NCBI GenBank assembly: GCA_022315425.1
Contig: JAIUPT010000038.1
Location: 1,302,001 to 1,366,000 of the forward strand
DNA: 64,000 nucleotides
Source: Pseudevernia furfuracea
Lineage: Eukaryota; Ascomycota; Lecanoromycetes; Lecanorales; Parmeliaceae
Direction of reading: 5' to 3'
The translations under genes were made by a program, and so were the position numbers. The notes under the pieces are model-generated. The model did not search any database and was not told where the DNA came from. It saw only the letters and a list, made by a program, of their open reading frames with translations. This document shows positions 22,098 through 37,499 of this stretch, in pieces (the stretch's first letter is position 1; each line of letters opens with the position of its first letter).

Positions 22098-23504
22098 GGC
22101 GCCTCCCTCTCGCTTTTTCGCTCCTGAGGCCCGAATGTGACGAGGGCAAGCAAACAGTGCAACATCCGCTAGACGATGCCAATGGTGGTTTTAATGCAGT
22201 CTGGTGTCTACACCAAGAGTCATGGGTTGCAGCATGGAGATGTTCCGATGCCTTTGCGACTTCTTGTCCAGCATGTCCTGCATGTCATTCTCCTGACCGT
22301 CCGAGGATTGGCTGAGAATCTCCTTGATTGGTGAGACTGCACGCGGTAAGCAGATGACGGTGGAATCCGCAAGAGATCGGCCGGAGTGGAAGAGCGCTGG
22401 GGCGTTCAAGCAGGTATGAGCGCTATGAGTGCCAATTACAGCGGTAATTACCTGGGAATGGATTGCAGAGTTTGTCAAGAAGAAAAAAATGTCGATTGTC
22501 TCTCTTGCTCTCTTGGCTTTGACGATAGAGACTTGGGTCTTGGGAGAGGCTGAGCTACACTAGCTGCTGTCCGTGGCTTACCCTAGCGCCCATGAGACCA
22601 AACCCCCCCACACAAAACGTGATTATCCTTGACGTTGCCGGGCAGATAACTGGCAACAACCGACAAAGCCTTTCTAGGTACGTGTAGGGCAGATTGGTTG
22701 AGTGTAATGCACAGTCATGGGGTGAGGAGGGAAAGAAAGGTTCCCTATGGCTGCGGGCCTGAGGTGCAATCGAAGGACAGTGCTGGTCCTTGTTTGAAGG
22801 AGGCTCACACAAGCGGCCTCCAACCAATGGCATTGGCCTGCGATCTGACCGTTGCGGGCTTTTTGCATTGGCTGCAGATCTAATGTATGAATGCAATGCA
22901 GGCATCCGGTTGATAGCCAGTCGAGTTAAGTGATACCACCCTACTATGTGATAGGCATTTTCCCGCATAAACATCACCATTTGTTTGGCTTTTACTGGGT
23001 GTGGGTGCTCACACTGCGCACAACTCCCTGGCAAGATTTGCCCTCTGTCACGCTGATCATTGCCTCGTGTGTTACCTCTGCGCGGCGAGCTGCTGAATCA
23101 TGCAACTGGTACTTTTGCATATTTCATGCATTTTGGCTAACAAAGTAGCTAAGCCCTTAGCTAGTGGGCTGTCTACCTACAGACCGCGAGAAGCAGACAC
23201 GTCTCATTCGAGGTTGAGGTCTTCTTTAAGCTGTAAAGATGCCTCACCAAACCTGATTTTTGGCCACAATGTTCCTTACGTCCTTAACAGCAGTTGCTCT
23301 TTAGCCTCGTCTACGCGTGCTACCGTACATTCCAGCTGCAACTACTTCCTTAGACACCGTACCAAAGGCGCTGAATATTGCGCCAGGCTGTTACTCAACG
23401 ATGTAAAGAACAGTTCTGTGAGCAGGTTCTCAGCTGGTGCCTGAAACGGCAAGCCTGTTGAATGTGTGTTAGCAAATGCTTAGGAAACGCTTTGTGGGAG
23501 TGAC
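22098..23504. other. Gap between the OGT and SEC23 genes
   Basis: About 1.4 kb upstream of the OGT gene and downstream of SEC23, both on the minus strand. CT-rich stretches near 22480-22520 could be core promoter sequence of the OGT gene. No gene, RNA or repeat was recognised. Confidence 0.5.
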
Positions 23505-26060
<2,556 letters not shown>

Positions 26061-26828
26061 GTTTCCTCAAGTTCTTAGCACGACTCAAGGAGGGGTTGAA
26101 AGGGAGTGCGGTGTGTAGTGTTTTGACATATGAAGCTCCAAACGACTGGCTTCCAAATTCTGTCCCCAATTTCTCAGCCTACGGGATCGGACACGCTACT
26201 TGTATTTACCCACAAGTGCAATTTTTACCCACTGTATCATAAGCCCCAGCCTTCAAATTTTGATGACAAAATTTCGCTTACAGGATGATTCTGAGTATCG
26301 AGCCGATTATTTTCGAGGCAAGGACCGTTTTGCCAAAGTACTTCGTTGTGAGAATATGAATCAAGGAAGGGTTGAAATCTGAGGTTGAATACGGAGTACC
26401 AAGTGGCACCCAGGTTCGAAGAGCCTACCGTAGGTTAGTGATTTTCGAGGATTAAGGTAATGCGGTCAGCTTCCAACTTTTCTTCATCTACAAACGTCGC
26501 CAGTCAAAGAACATTACTGATGACGATCTTGGGTCTCCAATCCTTTGGTCGTTTTCGCGCTGAGCGAAGATTCAAAGATACCCATGGCTGGGCGCCTGGT
26601 TTTGAATGGGGTCGTTCCGACTCTCATGAGAACATTGGGAATCAGCAGAGGTTACATACTTTGCAGTCGTGCCAAAGGCCTAGATGAAGAACAAAAAATT
26701 GGTATGGCGAGGTTCTGCAATTGCCAGTTCGATCACAAGATGACATGGTCACTGGCATTTTAAACTGTAACAGTCTACAAGCATGTTGTCGTCTATCGAA
26801 TACTTTCAGGCATCTTGGTAGCTTTTCA
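26061..26828. other. Gap between SEC23 and TFC4
   Basis: About 770 bp, upstream of SEC23 and downstream of TFC4. It has short plus-strand open frames without family resemblance and is taken as spacer and promoter. Confidence 0.5.
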
Positions 26829-29800
26829 TCAAACCACTAGCCACTTCTCTGTGAGCTCTCGAGCCTTCTCCATATTACCGCTTGCTGCCCAGAAGTTTTG
26901 CAAAGCAAAGGCTGCCTCTTGTGCAAAATCTTCCGCTTCGCAACCCGACTTCTCAACCTGAGCAGTCGCGCTGATGGCCAGGCATCGTTCATAGTATGGA
27001 ATCGCGAGATGGGTCAAGCCCAATAGGTGATAAGCATGAGCCACATTGTACTCCGCTTCCTGCTTCTCTGATGGTATACTGGACCGTTGTCGGCAATCGT
27101 AGTAATCTAATAGAAAAGCCAGGCCTTGCATCAATATTTGATGTCGGTTGTCGGCTTGTCGCTTGAGCGCATAGTGTAGGTATCCCAAGGCTAGGGAAAG
27201 CTTAATCATAGGGTTGGTTGGGTCAAGAGCGAGAGCGCGCAAGAAATAGTCTGCATCGAGTATCAGAAGTTAGCTATTGCGATATTCTGCCGCCAGGCCT
27301 TGGATGGGGCTTTCAGACGTACTGACTGCGTATGCATAGCTTTTGCCAGCGTAAAGTATATGGCCGTACAGCATGAGCAACGCAACATCCATCTCTTGAG
27401 CTCGTATCTGATTACCATTATCGTCTTTGGTGGTATAAGAGGCTCTCTCCTGAAACAAGCTTTTACGGTGAGCATCGCCTAATAGGGAGAAGTCTACGGC
27501 TTTGAGCTGTCGAAGTATGTATTTCTGCGAGGGACCACTGTTGTACCAAGAATTCTCAGAATCAGAGAGTCTGTTTAGTGCCGAGAACAGGCGGTAGCTA
27601 TCAGTGACAAACTGATACTCTTTCATGAACCAGCGAGCAATATTACAGAGTGTTTCGTCATCGTTCCCAAGTAAGGCACATGCTTTCTACGTGTTAGTCT
27701 TCAGACCATAAAATCTGGGCGGATACTCACTGAACCAACAGACATGGATGAGGAAAAGCGACTCTGGCGAGTGGTAGAATACATTAGCATGGAAAGCGGC
27801 AGCGATAATTTCGTATGAAGACAGGATACTTCCGCCCTGTGCAAGCGTTAAGGCATACTCGAGGAAGATATCTAGCCAGACATGGAACGGTATTCCGCAG
27901 TAGTCGGTGGGAATGACGATCTGATCACCTTGTGCTGTTTCTGAGGTGACTAATTAGCATGATGAAACGCGAAACACGTTGGGACCGTTGAACATACCTA
28001 AATGCGACTTTGATTGTTCTGCCAAAGCGTCCAACTCGTGTTTTGGTCTTGCCGCCAGCGACCGGGCTTCTCTTGAATACCCATAGAACTTATGATGCTT
28101 GTCAAACGGGTAGAAAACTTTATTGTCTTTGAATCCTTGAATCAATGTCTTCGTAATTGCCATCCATTCGGTCTTTGAGCTTTCCTCGTCATTCCTGGCT
28201 TGCTCCTTGAGATCCTCTCTCCGGAGGAAAAGAGCATTGACGTCTTCCTTTTGAGCTTCCTCCCTTTCGAAAGAAATCTGCTTGGCGGACTGGGACACCA
28301 GACGGGGAGCAAGCATAGTCGTCGCCCAAGACGGTAGAGCCTTACCCTTTTTTGGCTGCTTTGCGTCCTTGCCCCCTACGCGTTTTCTTGCTTTGTGCTG
28401 TCTTACTGAGACTACCTCATTGGTAGTTGTTGCTCCTTTTGGAGACGTGCCTGATTCTTTGCACATCTCTAATAGTCTCCGCCGTGCTTCTGGGTTTCCT
28501 TTATCACTGTCGACAACAATCTTGTAGCAGTCTTCGGCTTCAGTCACTAGTCCGACTGCTTTGTAGCATGAAGCCATCTCCATGAAATACGCGGCGTCAG
28601 CATACTCGCAGATCTGCTGTACTGGTTCGTAATATCGGAGAGCCTCGTGAAAGTATCTCCTCCCCCGTAAAGCATTTCCTGCTTCACGAAAGAGGTCAGG
28701 GTAATCATAAATTTTTGCTCCAGGCTGGTCGTCTTCTGGGTCAAGACACTCGAAATGGTTCTGCGATGATGTCAGCCAACTTCGCATCTGATTTACCTTC
28801 GAGGCACTTGCAATTGCTTCCGTGAGGTTTCGATTTTCAGACTTCAATCGGAATACTCCCAACTTGACACGAAGCTCCAGAGGCAAGCCGTCGCCGTACG
28901 AGGTCACGTCATGTTCTCCAAGCACAAATCCTGGCAAATCGCTACGACGGGGCTGATCTTCGAGGTCCCATTCTCTGTCATCCTCGTCAAAGGCCTCCCA
29001 ACACCCTTCATTCGCGCGGCCGAGTAACCATCGAGACAATGTTTTGAGCACAGTAATACCTTCATCGTACCGTCGCTGAGCGCCGTACAGCTCACAGACA
29101 ATGTTTACGTCCGACCAAGTGAAACTGGCCACGTCATAAGGCTCAACCGATTGAAAATGATGTATGCTGGCTTCGTAATGACTCAGAGCATTATCAGGCT
29201 CGTCAAGGTCGATGTAGATTTCCGCGAGGTGACGCAGGACTGTCGTGTCATGCGGAAGCTGTTTGATCAATTGCTCATACTCGTTGGCAGCCTTCCTTTT
29301 GTGGCCTAATTCATGGTTTAATGCAGCTCGCTGGTATCGTGCTTCGACATTTGAACTGTCAACGTATAAAATACGGTTATAGCAGTAAATTGCGTCTCGA
29401 AGTGTGGAGTCTCTGTCCTCGTCATCACGTTCCAGGATCAGGCGTGCGATTCTTGACCACATCTCGGGGTCTCGTGGCCTGGTGTGTGCTCCATTCCACG
29501 CGGCACTAAGAGCCTTCTCTTTGTCTCCACGAGCAGCGTGGATCTCCGAGAGCAAATTGTGAGCTGGATACATTTCAGGGTTGATGAGTAGTGCCTGAAG
29601 CGTGAGATCCTCGGCTTCTTCGTAATTGTGATCAATAAAGGCCATGGTTGCCTGTGAGTGTAGCGCCTTGAATTCTGGTGTTGGCTCGACGGGCTTGCGC
29701 AAGCCTTTCTTCGTTCCCTTACCTCCTCGCCCAACCCTACCACCGCGACCTCTCCTCCCCCTTCCAGATGCGCTTGAACTTTTACCAGAAACACCAGCAC

Positions 29801-30248
29801 GTCGGCCGGCTCTTTGCCCATGACGCAGCCGGGTTTCATCATTCTGTCTTTTTAACGCCTCTGCAGATATTTCTTCATCCGATACGTTTTCATCTTCTCT
29901 ACATGGATGTCAGAATGCCGATTTCTTGTCTTTCGAGAGAGGAACTCGTTACGTTGCACCTGCTTCAGACACTAGATAGTCGGGATCCCATGTCACTTCC
30001 CTGGAGGGCCCCTGAGCATCGCCATCGAGAAGCTCGCCTCCGTCCTCTCCAGATTTCCAGGGACTACTATGATTTCCAGGCCGTGAAATATCCTCGAAAG
30101 ATTCCGAAGACAGGCCGTGTATGGCTGACGGTATATAACCGTCGTCTTCTCTCCAGGGATACTTATTGACATATGCAGCGTAGTCAGGGTCTGGATATTC
30201 GTGGGTTGCGGGCACAAGGCTATTATCTGATCGGCCGAATTGCTCCAT
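26829..30248 (-). CDS. TFC4: TFIIIC subunit Tfc4/Sfc4 (tau131-type TPR protein)
   Basis: Five exons: 30248-29953, 29898-27998, 27949-27731, 27682-27323, 27250-26829, with introns of 54, 48, 48 and 72 bp; the product is 1065 aa. An acidic N-terminus is followed by a basic Gly/Arg-rich stretch (GRGRRGRGGRVGRGGKGTKK) and two TPR blocks, for example ATMAFIDHNYEEAEDLTLQA and ALNHELGHKRKAANEYEQLI, and at the C-terminus KLSLALGYLHYALKR and YNVAHAYHLLGLTHLAIPYY. This order (acidic, TPR block, KEDVNALFLRREDL linker, second TPR block) matches Tfc4/Sfc4/GTF3C3, the subunit that assembles TFIIIB for RNA polymerase III at tRNA and 5S genes. Splicing of intron 3 uses the second of two nearby AGs; the first would break the frame. 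It is divergent from VTS1. Confidence 0.9.
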
Positions 30249-31333
30249 AGGAGGCTTCGAGTGTTGAGCCTTTATCTTGTGCCTTGTGCAAATGCGCTTC
30301 TAGTACACGGAGATTAGAAGGTAAGCGCATCCCATTGTCGTACTCTAGCTTAAGGTTGCAGAAGAACGTGATTCATATTCAGAAGCTTCAAGTCAGGAGA
30401 TGGCTGAATCTGCTTTGTGGCGACAGGGACATGTTCCAAAATTGGTGAATGTGTTAAGAAATTGAGATGAGAGACTGTTAGAGCTAGGGAGATAGGAATA
30501 CATTCGTATAATTATATCATTGTGGCTACACTGCAATACCTTCACAGAGGCGTTCAAATTATCGGCTCTGTCCACGCCTGCGAGGATCATTAAGATGGAA
30601 CATTTGGAAACACAAGTTATCTTCTTCGTTGAAAAGATTTGCATCAGGTAGCCTGTACTCTAGGTACTAGGTACCTTACCTAGGTACAGACATTCTTGGC
30701 ACACGAGGTACTAGCACAGTAGCTTAAAACCTTAAATTCCAACTCAATTTTACGGAGTACATACTTCCCGGCGCTTTTTACCTTGTCTCCTCAATATCCG
30801 GCTTCATACTCGTATTATTCCACCATTTCCGAACCTCCTCGACTGTCACTACTCGCATCACTCTTCCTGCTTTGCTTCAGTCACACTAATCCCATCTGCT
30901 CCTGAAAACGCAAGCGTTGACAAGGAGGTTCTCGCCAACTCACGACTCTCACATTCTCACTTTCAGCCTGATTAGATCTTGTGTGTCTGGTGATTTGATC
31001 TCACCCTGCCAAGTACACGACTCACGTTGCCTCTCGGACTGGTATCCAAGCGGGTGACACTTACCTCAAGTCGAAGCTACATCTCTCAAGGCAGACCCCC
31101 GCATGCTCACCTTGACCCCACCACGACTCCTGAGAATCAGCATACTGCCGCCAAGCTCCGTAATTCAAAATCTCCCTCGCAAAGCTCCTTTGAAGACAGC
31201 AGAATCTGCAGGGCACTTTTGCGTCTACGTATACTCCCAACATCGACCCAGATCCCGCATCGGAAGCTCGCTCCACAGTTGGCAGCTCTTTCACAAGGTA
31301 CAGCTCCATAGACCGAAATCCTCAGCGGCCAAG
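30249..31333. promoter_or_regulatory. Divergent promoter region of TFC4 and VTS1
   Basis: About 1.1 kb between start codons on opposite strands. It contains the palindromic cluster CTAGGTACTAGGTACC and CCTAGGTAC around 30658-30690 and long CT-rich stretches at 30780-30960 pointing toward VTS1, typical of a fungal pyrimidine-rich core promoter and leader. A frame in phase with VTS1 is open from 31103 but is probably 5' leader. Confidence 0.5.
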
Positions 31334-33256
31334 ATGTCTGGAAATCATATCATTGGGAATCGGAACAGCACGCCTGAGGCATCAAGCTCCCTTCGGCCCC
31401 CTACGTCTCGAAATCTTGGCGCCGGCCATCACCTACGAGCTTCTGCTGACATGGGAGCTTTCTCCTCTTCTCCGTTGTCAGGAAGAAGCATCAGACCTGC
31501 TTCCGAAATGATCTACAACCAATCACAGCAGTACGACGCTGCAGACAAAGCCGCCGAACAGTGGATAGCTGAAATAGACCAATGTGAGACTACGCTGGAA
31601 GAGATGGCGGGGGCCACAACAGATCAAGATTTCAAAGATGAACTTACAGCAATTGAGCAATGGTTCCGAGTCCTGAGTGAAGCCGAAAGGACCGCGTCCC
31701 TGTATTCACTTCTACAACAAGCCACCAAGGTACAGATTCTATTCTTCATTCAAACATTAGAAGAAATGCTTCGAAAGCATCCCATGCCAGGCATACTTTC
31801 TCCCACGAAGGTTGGAGACCAGGGTGCGTCATGTACCTGGCCTGCAGATCCAAGTGCAACTAATGATGATTCAGATAACATGTCAAATCGAATGAGTGAT
31901 GCTATGGGCAAGGAAGGCTCCCGACACTCTCTTGGTCGACCTTTGCCGTCGCCCGGTAACAAAAGAAACTCGGGACTGGATCCATCTACGATCACTGCTA
32001 TGTTTCCAGACGCGGCCGCCGCCATCGCCAAGAAGAAAGCAGAGTATACTCAGCATACAGGAAATGCACCCACCTCCAATCGCAACAGTGCCGCGTTTGG
32101 GGAGCGCTCATCCTTGGTCGCGCCATCCATATCAGAGCCCACAGACAACCAAAAAGAAAACATTATGCAACCAAATCCCACACCTTGGGGCCAGCGAGCT
32201 GCTGAGAATCGTCCTAAGTCGTCCTCGGGTCAACAGCCCATGGGTCAATTCAGTCAACCGCCGGCATCCGCCGGATTACGCTCTCCACATCAATTGCAAT
32301 TATCAGGCCATAGCAATGTCCAGACTACCAGCGTTAATGCACCAGAGAACGCCAGCGACCTACCAATGCTTTCGCCATACAACATTGGGAACGCAAGCTG
32401 GGCTTCCATGTCCAACACGCCCATGGCGCCCAATTTCAACGCCCAACAGGCCGCGACCCAAGCAGACATGGTGGCAAACGCGACAGCTATGAAGCTTGCT
32501 GCCCTTTCGACGGTCAACAACCGGATAGCATTGGACGATGTTCGCAAATATCGTCGTACGAGGTCAAATGACGGCGAAAATAGTGCAAGTCAAATGCCCA
32601 TGTCTCCTGCCTTGCCCCAAAACGTCCTAGTTGTGAACGAAAGCGGACAATTACTGAACTCACAGCCATTGAACGCACAACAGCTAGCCGCAATCCAGGC
32701 GCAACAGCAAGCCGCTTTTGCGGCCCAACGTTCTAGACCCGATTCTCCAGGTATTGCCATGCACGGCGGTGGCTTCGGCAATATGACCTTCGCTTCTCCA
32801 CAGAATAATGGCTATCTAGCAGCTTACGACGCTTCAGCCGGGCTGAACGGGGGCATGGGTGCCCTTAATCTAGGTCAATTTGGTATAGGTCTTGGCAATA
32901 GTCATGAGGGATATCTCTCTGATCACTCGGAGATGGCGAGAGGCAGATCTCCGAGGGGTCGAAGGGGGAGCTCAAAGCCACCAGAGGATCCAACTGATCC
33001 AAGTTTACTGCAAGATATTCCCAGTTGGTTGAGAAGCTTGAGGCTTCATAAGTATACAGATAATCTGAAAGATTACAAGTGGACTGATCTAGTAGAGTTG
33101 GATGACAAAGGCTTGGAGGATCGCGGTGTCAATGCATTAGGCGCGAGGCGAAAAATGCTAAAGGTCGGTCGATTGGGTTCACATCCTTGTCTTCATGGCT
33201 AATAATTACAGGTTTTCGAGCAAGTCAAGGAGGCAAAAGCTGAGGGGAAGCTGTGA
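31334..33256 (+). CDS. VTS1: RNA-binding SAM-domain protein Vts1
   Basis: Two exons, 31334-33163 and 33212-33256, with a 48-bp intron, encode 624 aa. The start is the ATG in [12 protein letters not shown], where family members begin; the in-frame open stretch upstream lacks family similarity. Residues 66-152 ([39 protein letters not shown]) are the conserved N-terminal domain of Vts1-type proteins. A long Asn/Gln/Pro/Ala-rich middle follows, including [19 protein letters not shown]. The SAM domain (about 558-624; [40 protein letters not shown]) is completed only after splicing. Vts1 binds Smaug-type stem-loops in mRNAs and recruits the Ccr4-Not deadenylase. The Gln/Asn-rich middle makes assembly into aggregates plausible. 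Confidence 0.92.
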
Positions 33257-33706
33257 AGCCTTGAAGCTGTGTTTCTCGAAGATGATGCTCCACAAGAATG
33301 GTGGATGCCCAAGCAAAACACCGACCGTAATGAGGGAATGTGTTCCAGACCTTACACCACTTCCAGACATCTCTTACCTTCAGCAAAGTACACTGGCCAT
33401 CTATAAGTAATTCAAATGTATATCTGTGAGAAGGCTGAAGCAGCGATCAAAACTTTCCAATGTAGCGTGAAGTGTGCATCTTCACGATCAACTAGACTTT
33501 CGAGCAGCAACGGCGAATTACTCAAGTATAGATGTTTCACTCAACATTGTAAATGTCTACATTAGAGGATAAAGATCCGTGACTAGACTTCGCAGGGCTG
33601 GGACTAGCTTCAGTCGGTTTCTATGGAAACGCCGTTTTCGTTGAATTTTGTGTAAATATTCAAATGATTTCTGTCTCTTCACATTGGTTACACTTTGATA
33701 TAAAAA
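33257..33706. other. Spacer between VTS1 and the Asp-type gene
   Basis: 450 bp between genes running the same way. Nothing specific was recognised apart from 3' untranslated sequence and a presumed promoter. Confidence 0.5.
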
Positions 33707-36636
33707 ATGCTCAAATACCCCACGCCTTGTCCCATTCTGACCACTTCTGCATCCCTTGGAACATCTAATTTCCAGCCCTGCGAGCCGGAGGGACTCCATT
33801 TCACCAAAGATATCCAACACGTAATACAGAAAGCACCATCCAACACGATTCCAAATCAAGGCAAGGGCATTGACCAGCAGGGTGATAATCACATTGGAAA
33901 GAAACGGCGAAGACGAACTATCTGGGTCCCTTCCGATGATACGACAATTCTCACGATACATCCCGGCATTCAATCTGATGCAAAGGGTCTGAATGACACC
34001 TTATTAAAGGTTGTCAATCAACCGCACGCTACGGAAAGACGGCAAAAGAAACCACTGGCCGCAGCGCTAAAGCGAGCGCCATTGCAACCCACGCTCAAGC
34101 CTTTACAAGAAAGCGAAGATCAACAGGGTTCGTACATTTAGATGTAATTTCTTCTCATTGAACCAAAGGCCGAGTCACGAGATATGTTTCGGAAGCAGAA
34201 AAGACTCTTTGTGCTCCTCAGGCCTGATTTATAGCTCAAGTTCTTGGCTTGAAAAGCGATGCTGACCCTAAAATGTGCGTAGATATAGCTGGAAATGGAC
34301 CGGGAAAGGAAAATTTGCCTCCGCTCACTGCTGCGATGTCCCGTGACAAGGTCCATAACGTTTCGCAATGTAGAGCAAGGCGAGTTTCATTACTTGGGAG
34401 CGCATCTAGATGCGCTGCTAATCCTTCGGATGTTTTGCCTTTTTCTGATTCGTCCCATGCGTCACGAGAGCAATCAACGAGCACTGCTAAGCTAGGTTTC
34501 AGCAAGGACGAACCCAAAGAGGGCTCTCAGCCGTTTGGAAAGTCTGTGATAACTAGGGAGTGGAATTCAATATTGAACAAAAGGAACGCTCTCTACTACA
34601 ACACGACATGGAAAGCACCAGTGGAACCGCATATTAGCAGTTCCATATCCCAGCTGCCAACTACAGTGATCGCACCTGTGCTACGCAAGATAGCCTCGTC
34701 AAAAAAACAGAAACATCCAATATTGCATGAAGACGTCGAAAGACCAGAAATGTTCGAGGATGCTTGGCTAAATGACCAAGAAGCGACCGTCGCTCAGTGC
34801 GTTAACGATCTTTTCGAGAAAATGAACAACAGGAACTGTGCCACAGATTTGGGTCACGCACATCTGAGACGGACGCTCTTGAAGATCTATCAAGGAGCTG
34901 AATGCTCCCTTCTCAATACACGACTAAAAGCATCACTCCTATATGGATGCCTAGGCCGGTCTAAAGAGTCGTTAGATGCTTCACCTTGGCAGAGTGACAT
35001 CGGAATACGCCAGAAGTTCGTCAGCTTATGGGCCGGAAGTTACAGTCTTGACATGCTTAGTGCCGCGGCTGAGGTGGTGGCTGGCCGCGAAGCTCTATTC
35101 GACTCGCCGTTCCCCGGGTCACGGCACCAATGCGACGATGCACATACCAAAAAAACCTGCAAAAAAAAGAATCTGAAGTTTTTCTTGGAGTCGTGTCTTC
35201 TCCGCAACGGGGATGCACCTGATGCTGAACAATCGTCTCCCGCTTGGTGCTGGCGGCGCACAATGTTACGAAGCATGATGGTGATTTACCTGCTCGACAA
35301 AGCCAAGCAGATGCACATAATCTCAACAAACCTCTATCAAGCGTCTTCGGCTGTCAAGTCTTCGCTTGCTTTCCTCAGAGAGCTTACTGCATTGATCCAC
35401 CCTTCTGTTGGAGATATCTACCGGCTTTTGAAGCCTTTGGGTTACCACGTTCACTACACTCAGTATCCGCTATCCGAATTCTCCTACTGTATTGAGAATC
35501 TGGCAACTGATCTCCGAGATGGGGTGAGATTGACGCGTCTTGTAGAGCTTCTCTTGTATCCGCTGGGTTCGCGCACCGTGCTCGAAAAGGATGTTACGAT
35601 TGCAATGCCTGCAGGCGTAGTTTTGACAACCACGCTCGAAGAAGGACATTCCTGGGTTTTCTCACAGCATCTGAAATTCCCATGCACGGCAAGAGCACAG
35701 AAAATTTACAACGTGCAGGTAGCCTTGGGGGCTTTGCGTGCAGTCCATGGGGTTAACCAAATTTCGGAGAGCTTGAGTGCCGAAGAGATAGTTGATGGTC
35801 ACCGAGAAAGTACAATGACTTTACTGTGGGCAATGCTGGGAAATTGGGGCCTGGAATCTTTTGTAAACTCTGACGAGCTTCGAAAAGAAATTCGCAGACT
35901 TCGTAAAGCCGATGGTAGCATGAGCGACGACGAATCAGATGTCGAAGGGGATCATAGCAGAATGAGGGAAGGTTCCCAGGAAGTCGCGCATCTACTGAGA
36001 GTATGGTCTAGAAGCATTGCTCGACGAAACGGTCTTCGAGTACTTAACCTTACAACCTCATTTGCCGTCGGCAGAATCTTCGCCGGAATACTTGACGAAT
36101 ACTTGCCTTACCTTTCCGGAACTGTTGCCATCGGATCTTCCGGTAAGCAATGCCAGCTGGACGCAAGATTAAGAGCCATTGGATGTAGTACCTCGTTCGG
36201 TAAGTCCTTCACAGGCCAAGAAAAAGTTACGGTGTGCTGAGCTAGTGCAGCATCTATCTTTGGACGACACGAGAAAGATCGGGTTTTTAATCGGGATTTT
36301 ACCATTGCATCCTTAGCTTTCCTTGCCTCTCGAGTTCTGGGAGCGTCGAAAAGGGGCAGAGCAGCCGCGGTGATTCAGCGTACTTATCGACGAACCAGAA
36401 ATCACAAAATTCTCAGACGGAGGTGCAGACTACTGAAGCTAGCTCACGACTGCAAAGTGGTTCTGGAAACCAGAAACAAGGTATTGAAAGCAGCGCGAGT
36501 GTTACAGGGGGCGTGGAGAGCTCATGTGGAAAGGACAAGGGAGCATCACTTTGTTTCTACAAGGCCAGAACCACGGAATAGGAGCATAGAGCAGAGAGAG
36601 GCGACGGAGGAAAATGTAGATATCTGGCTCCTTTGA
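33707..36636 (+). CDS. Abnormal spindle (Asp/ASPM)-type protein with calponin-homology and IQ motifs
   Basis: Three exons, 33707-34127, 34283-36199 and 36251-36636, give 907 aa. The N-terminus has TPCP and a basic patch GKKRRRRTIWVPSDDTT seen in fungal Asp proteins; GPGKENLPP follows the first splice. Residues of about 520-680 form a calponin-homology region: SYCIENLATDLRDGVRLTRL, VELLLYPLGSR, KIYNVQVALGALRAVHG, STMTLLWAMLGNWGLE. At about 820-880, AAAVIQRTYRRTRNHKILRR and ARVLQGAWRAHVERT are IQ-type calmodulin-binding motifs, far fewer than in animal ASPM. Asp proteins focus microtubule minus ends at spindle poles; this role is inferred for the fungus. Intron 2 is 51 bp, but intron 1 is 155 bp and is an introner-like element shared with the WD40 gene at 3.4-5.3 kb. 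Confidence 0.83.
34128..34282 (+). mobile_element. Introner-like element, copy D (intron 1 of the Asp-type gene)
   Basis: A 155-bp phase-1 intron starting GTTCGTACATTT and ending GTGCGTAG, with GTTCTTGGCTTGAAAAGCGA and TGCTGACCC near the 3' end. The first 12 bases equal those of copy A (minus strand, 4345-4334), and the last 45 or so align closely with it. The host genes are unrelated and 30 kb apart, so shared ancestry of the introns themselves is the simplest explanation. Confidence 0.76.
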
Positions 36637-37499
36637 GTCAACATTTCATCTGTCCTGCGTTGGTGAGGACAGTACTCGTGATAATAGAGGTTTCTAGAAA
36701 GAGCTTGGAAGAGTTGCGCTCCATGGTACTTTATTATTGTTGTTCCAGACCGTCGAATCCCAATTGCCGAGTTGTTTGTAAAGACCAAAGACCAAAGATA
36801 CATATGGCAAATCACATTATGATTATTATGTACCGGTACTAGTACAGTATTACGGGTCATGCGCACCTCCTAGCTGTGATTCGTGAAAGGATGAAAATGA
36901 ATCCCTCGGACACTTGGACGTTATTGCACGCGATTGACCCTACTAGAAGGAATCACCCAACAGTCTTGGAGACGCTTAATCATACAGGGTATTTGATTGA
37001 GCCGCCCAAGTCACAAGTGACACAAATCTGATTGCCTTGGAAGCGAGCATTCAAACTTCAACGAACATTTCCTCGGTCTGGGCCCTCCGAGCCTGTCTGA
37101 CTTGGTGTTGTTGGTGAGCTATGGGGCTACGCTGTGCAACTTGTTCAAGCTTTTCATGCTCTCGACTTTCAACCATGGCATTGGCGGTGGGTTATGGAAC
37201 ATCCTCCGAGACGTCATGGCGTCGCGTGTCACTGACAGCAAACTCAAGATCCAAATGATCTGGATGCACCTATTTGGCCTCGTGGGTCTCATGGGCACGC
37301 AGCAACTGACAAACCCTTGATATAATGCCGAGTCCCTACGCCCTTTGTACGACTCTTGCCATCTTCAATCTCATCTTTCTATATTGCCAAAGTCAGCCAA
37401 CGTGAAAAGAGGTATATGACGCCTCCTCTTTCTTCAGTAGCTTCAATCTCGAGTCTATAGCTCTGAATTCCTCAAATCAACAATTTTACTTTTGCAACA
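36637..37499. other. Gap between the Asp-type gene and the F-box pseudogene
   Basis: About 860 bp. A 72-codon plus-strand frame at 37102-37320 has no homology that I recognise and no splice extension. Promoter-like CT-rich sequence lies at 37360-37450. Confidence 0.4.

Noticed and set aside
31103..31333. 77-codon N-terminal extension of Vts1 in the same frame
   Set aside because: The family start matches MSGNH at 31334, and the extension has no conservation and looks like a 5' leader.
37102..37320. 72-aa plus-strand frame
   Set aside because: No family, no splice partner, and no coding context around it.
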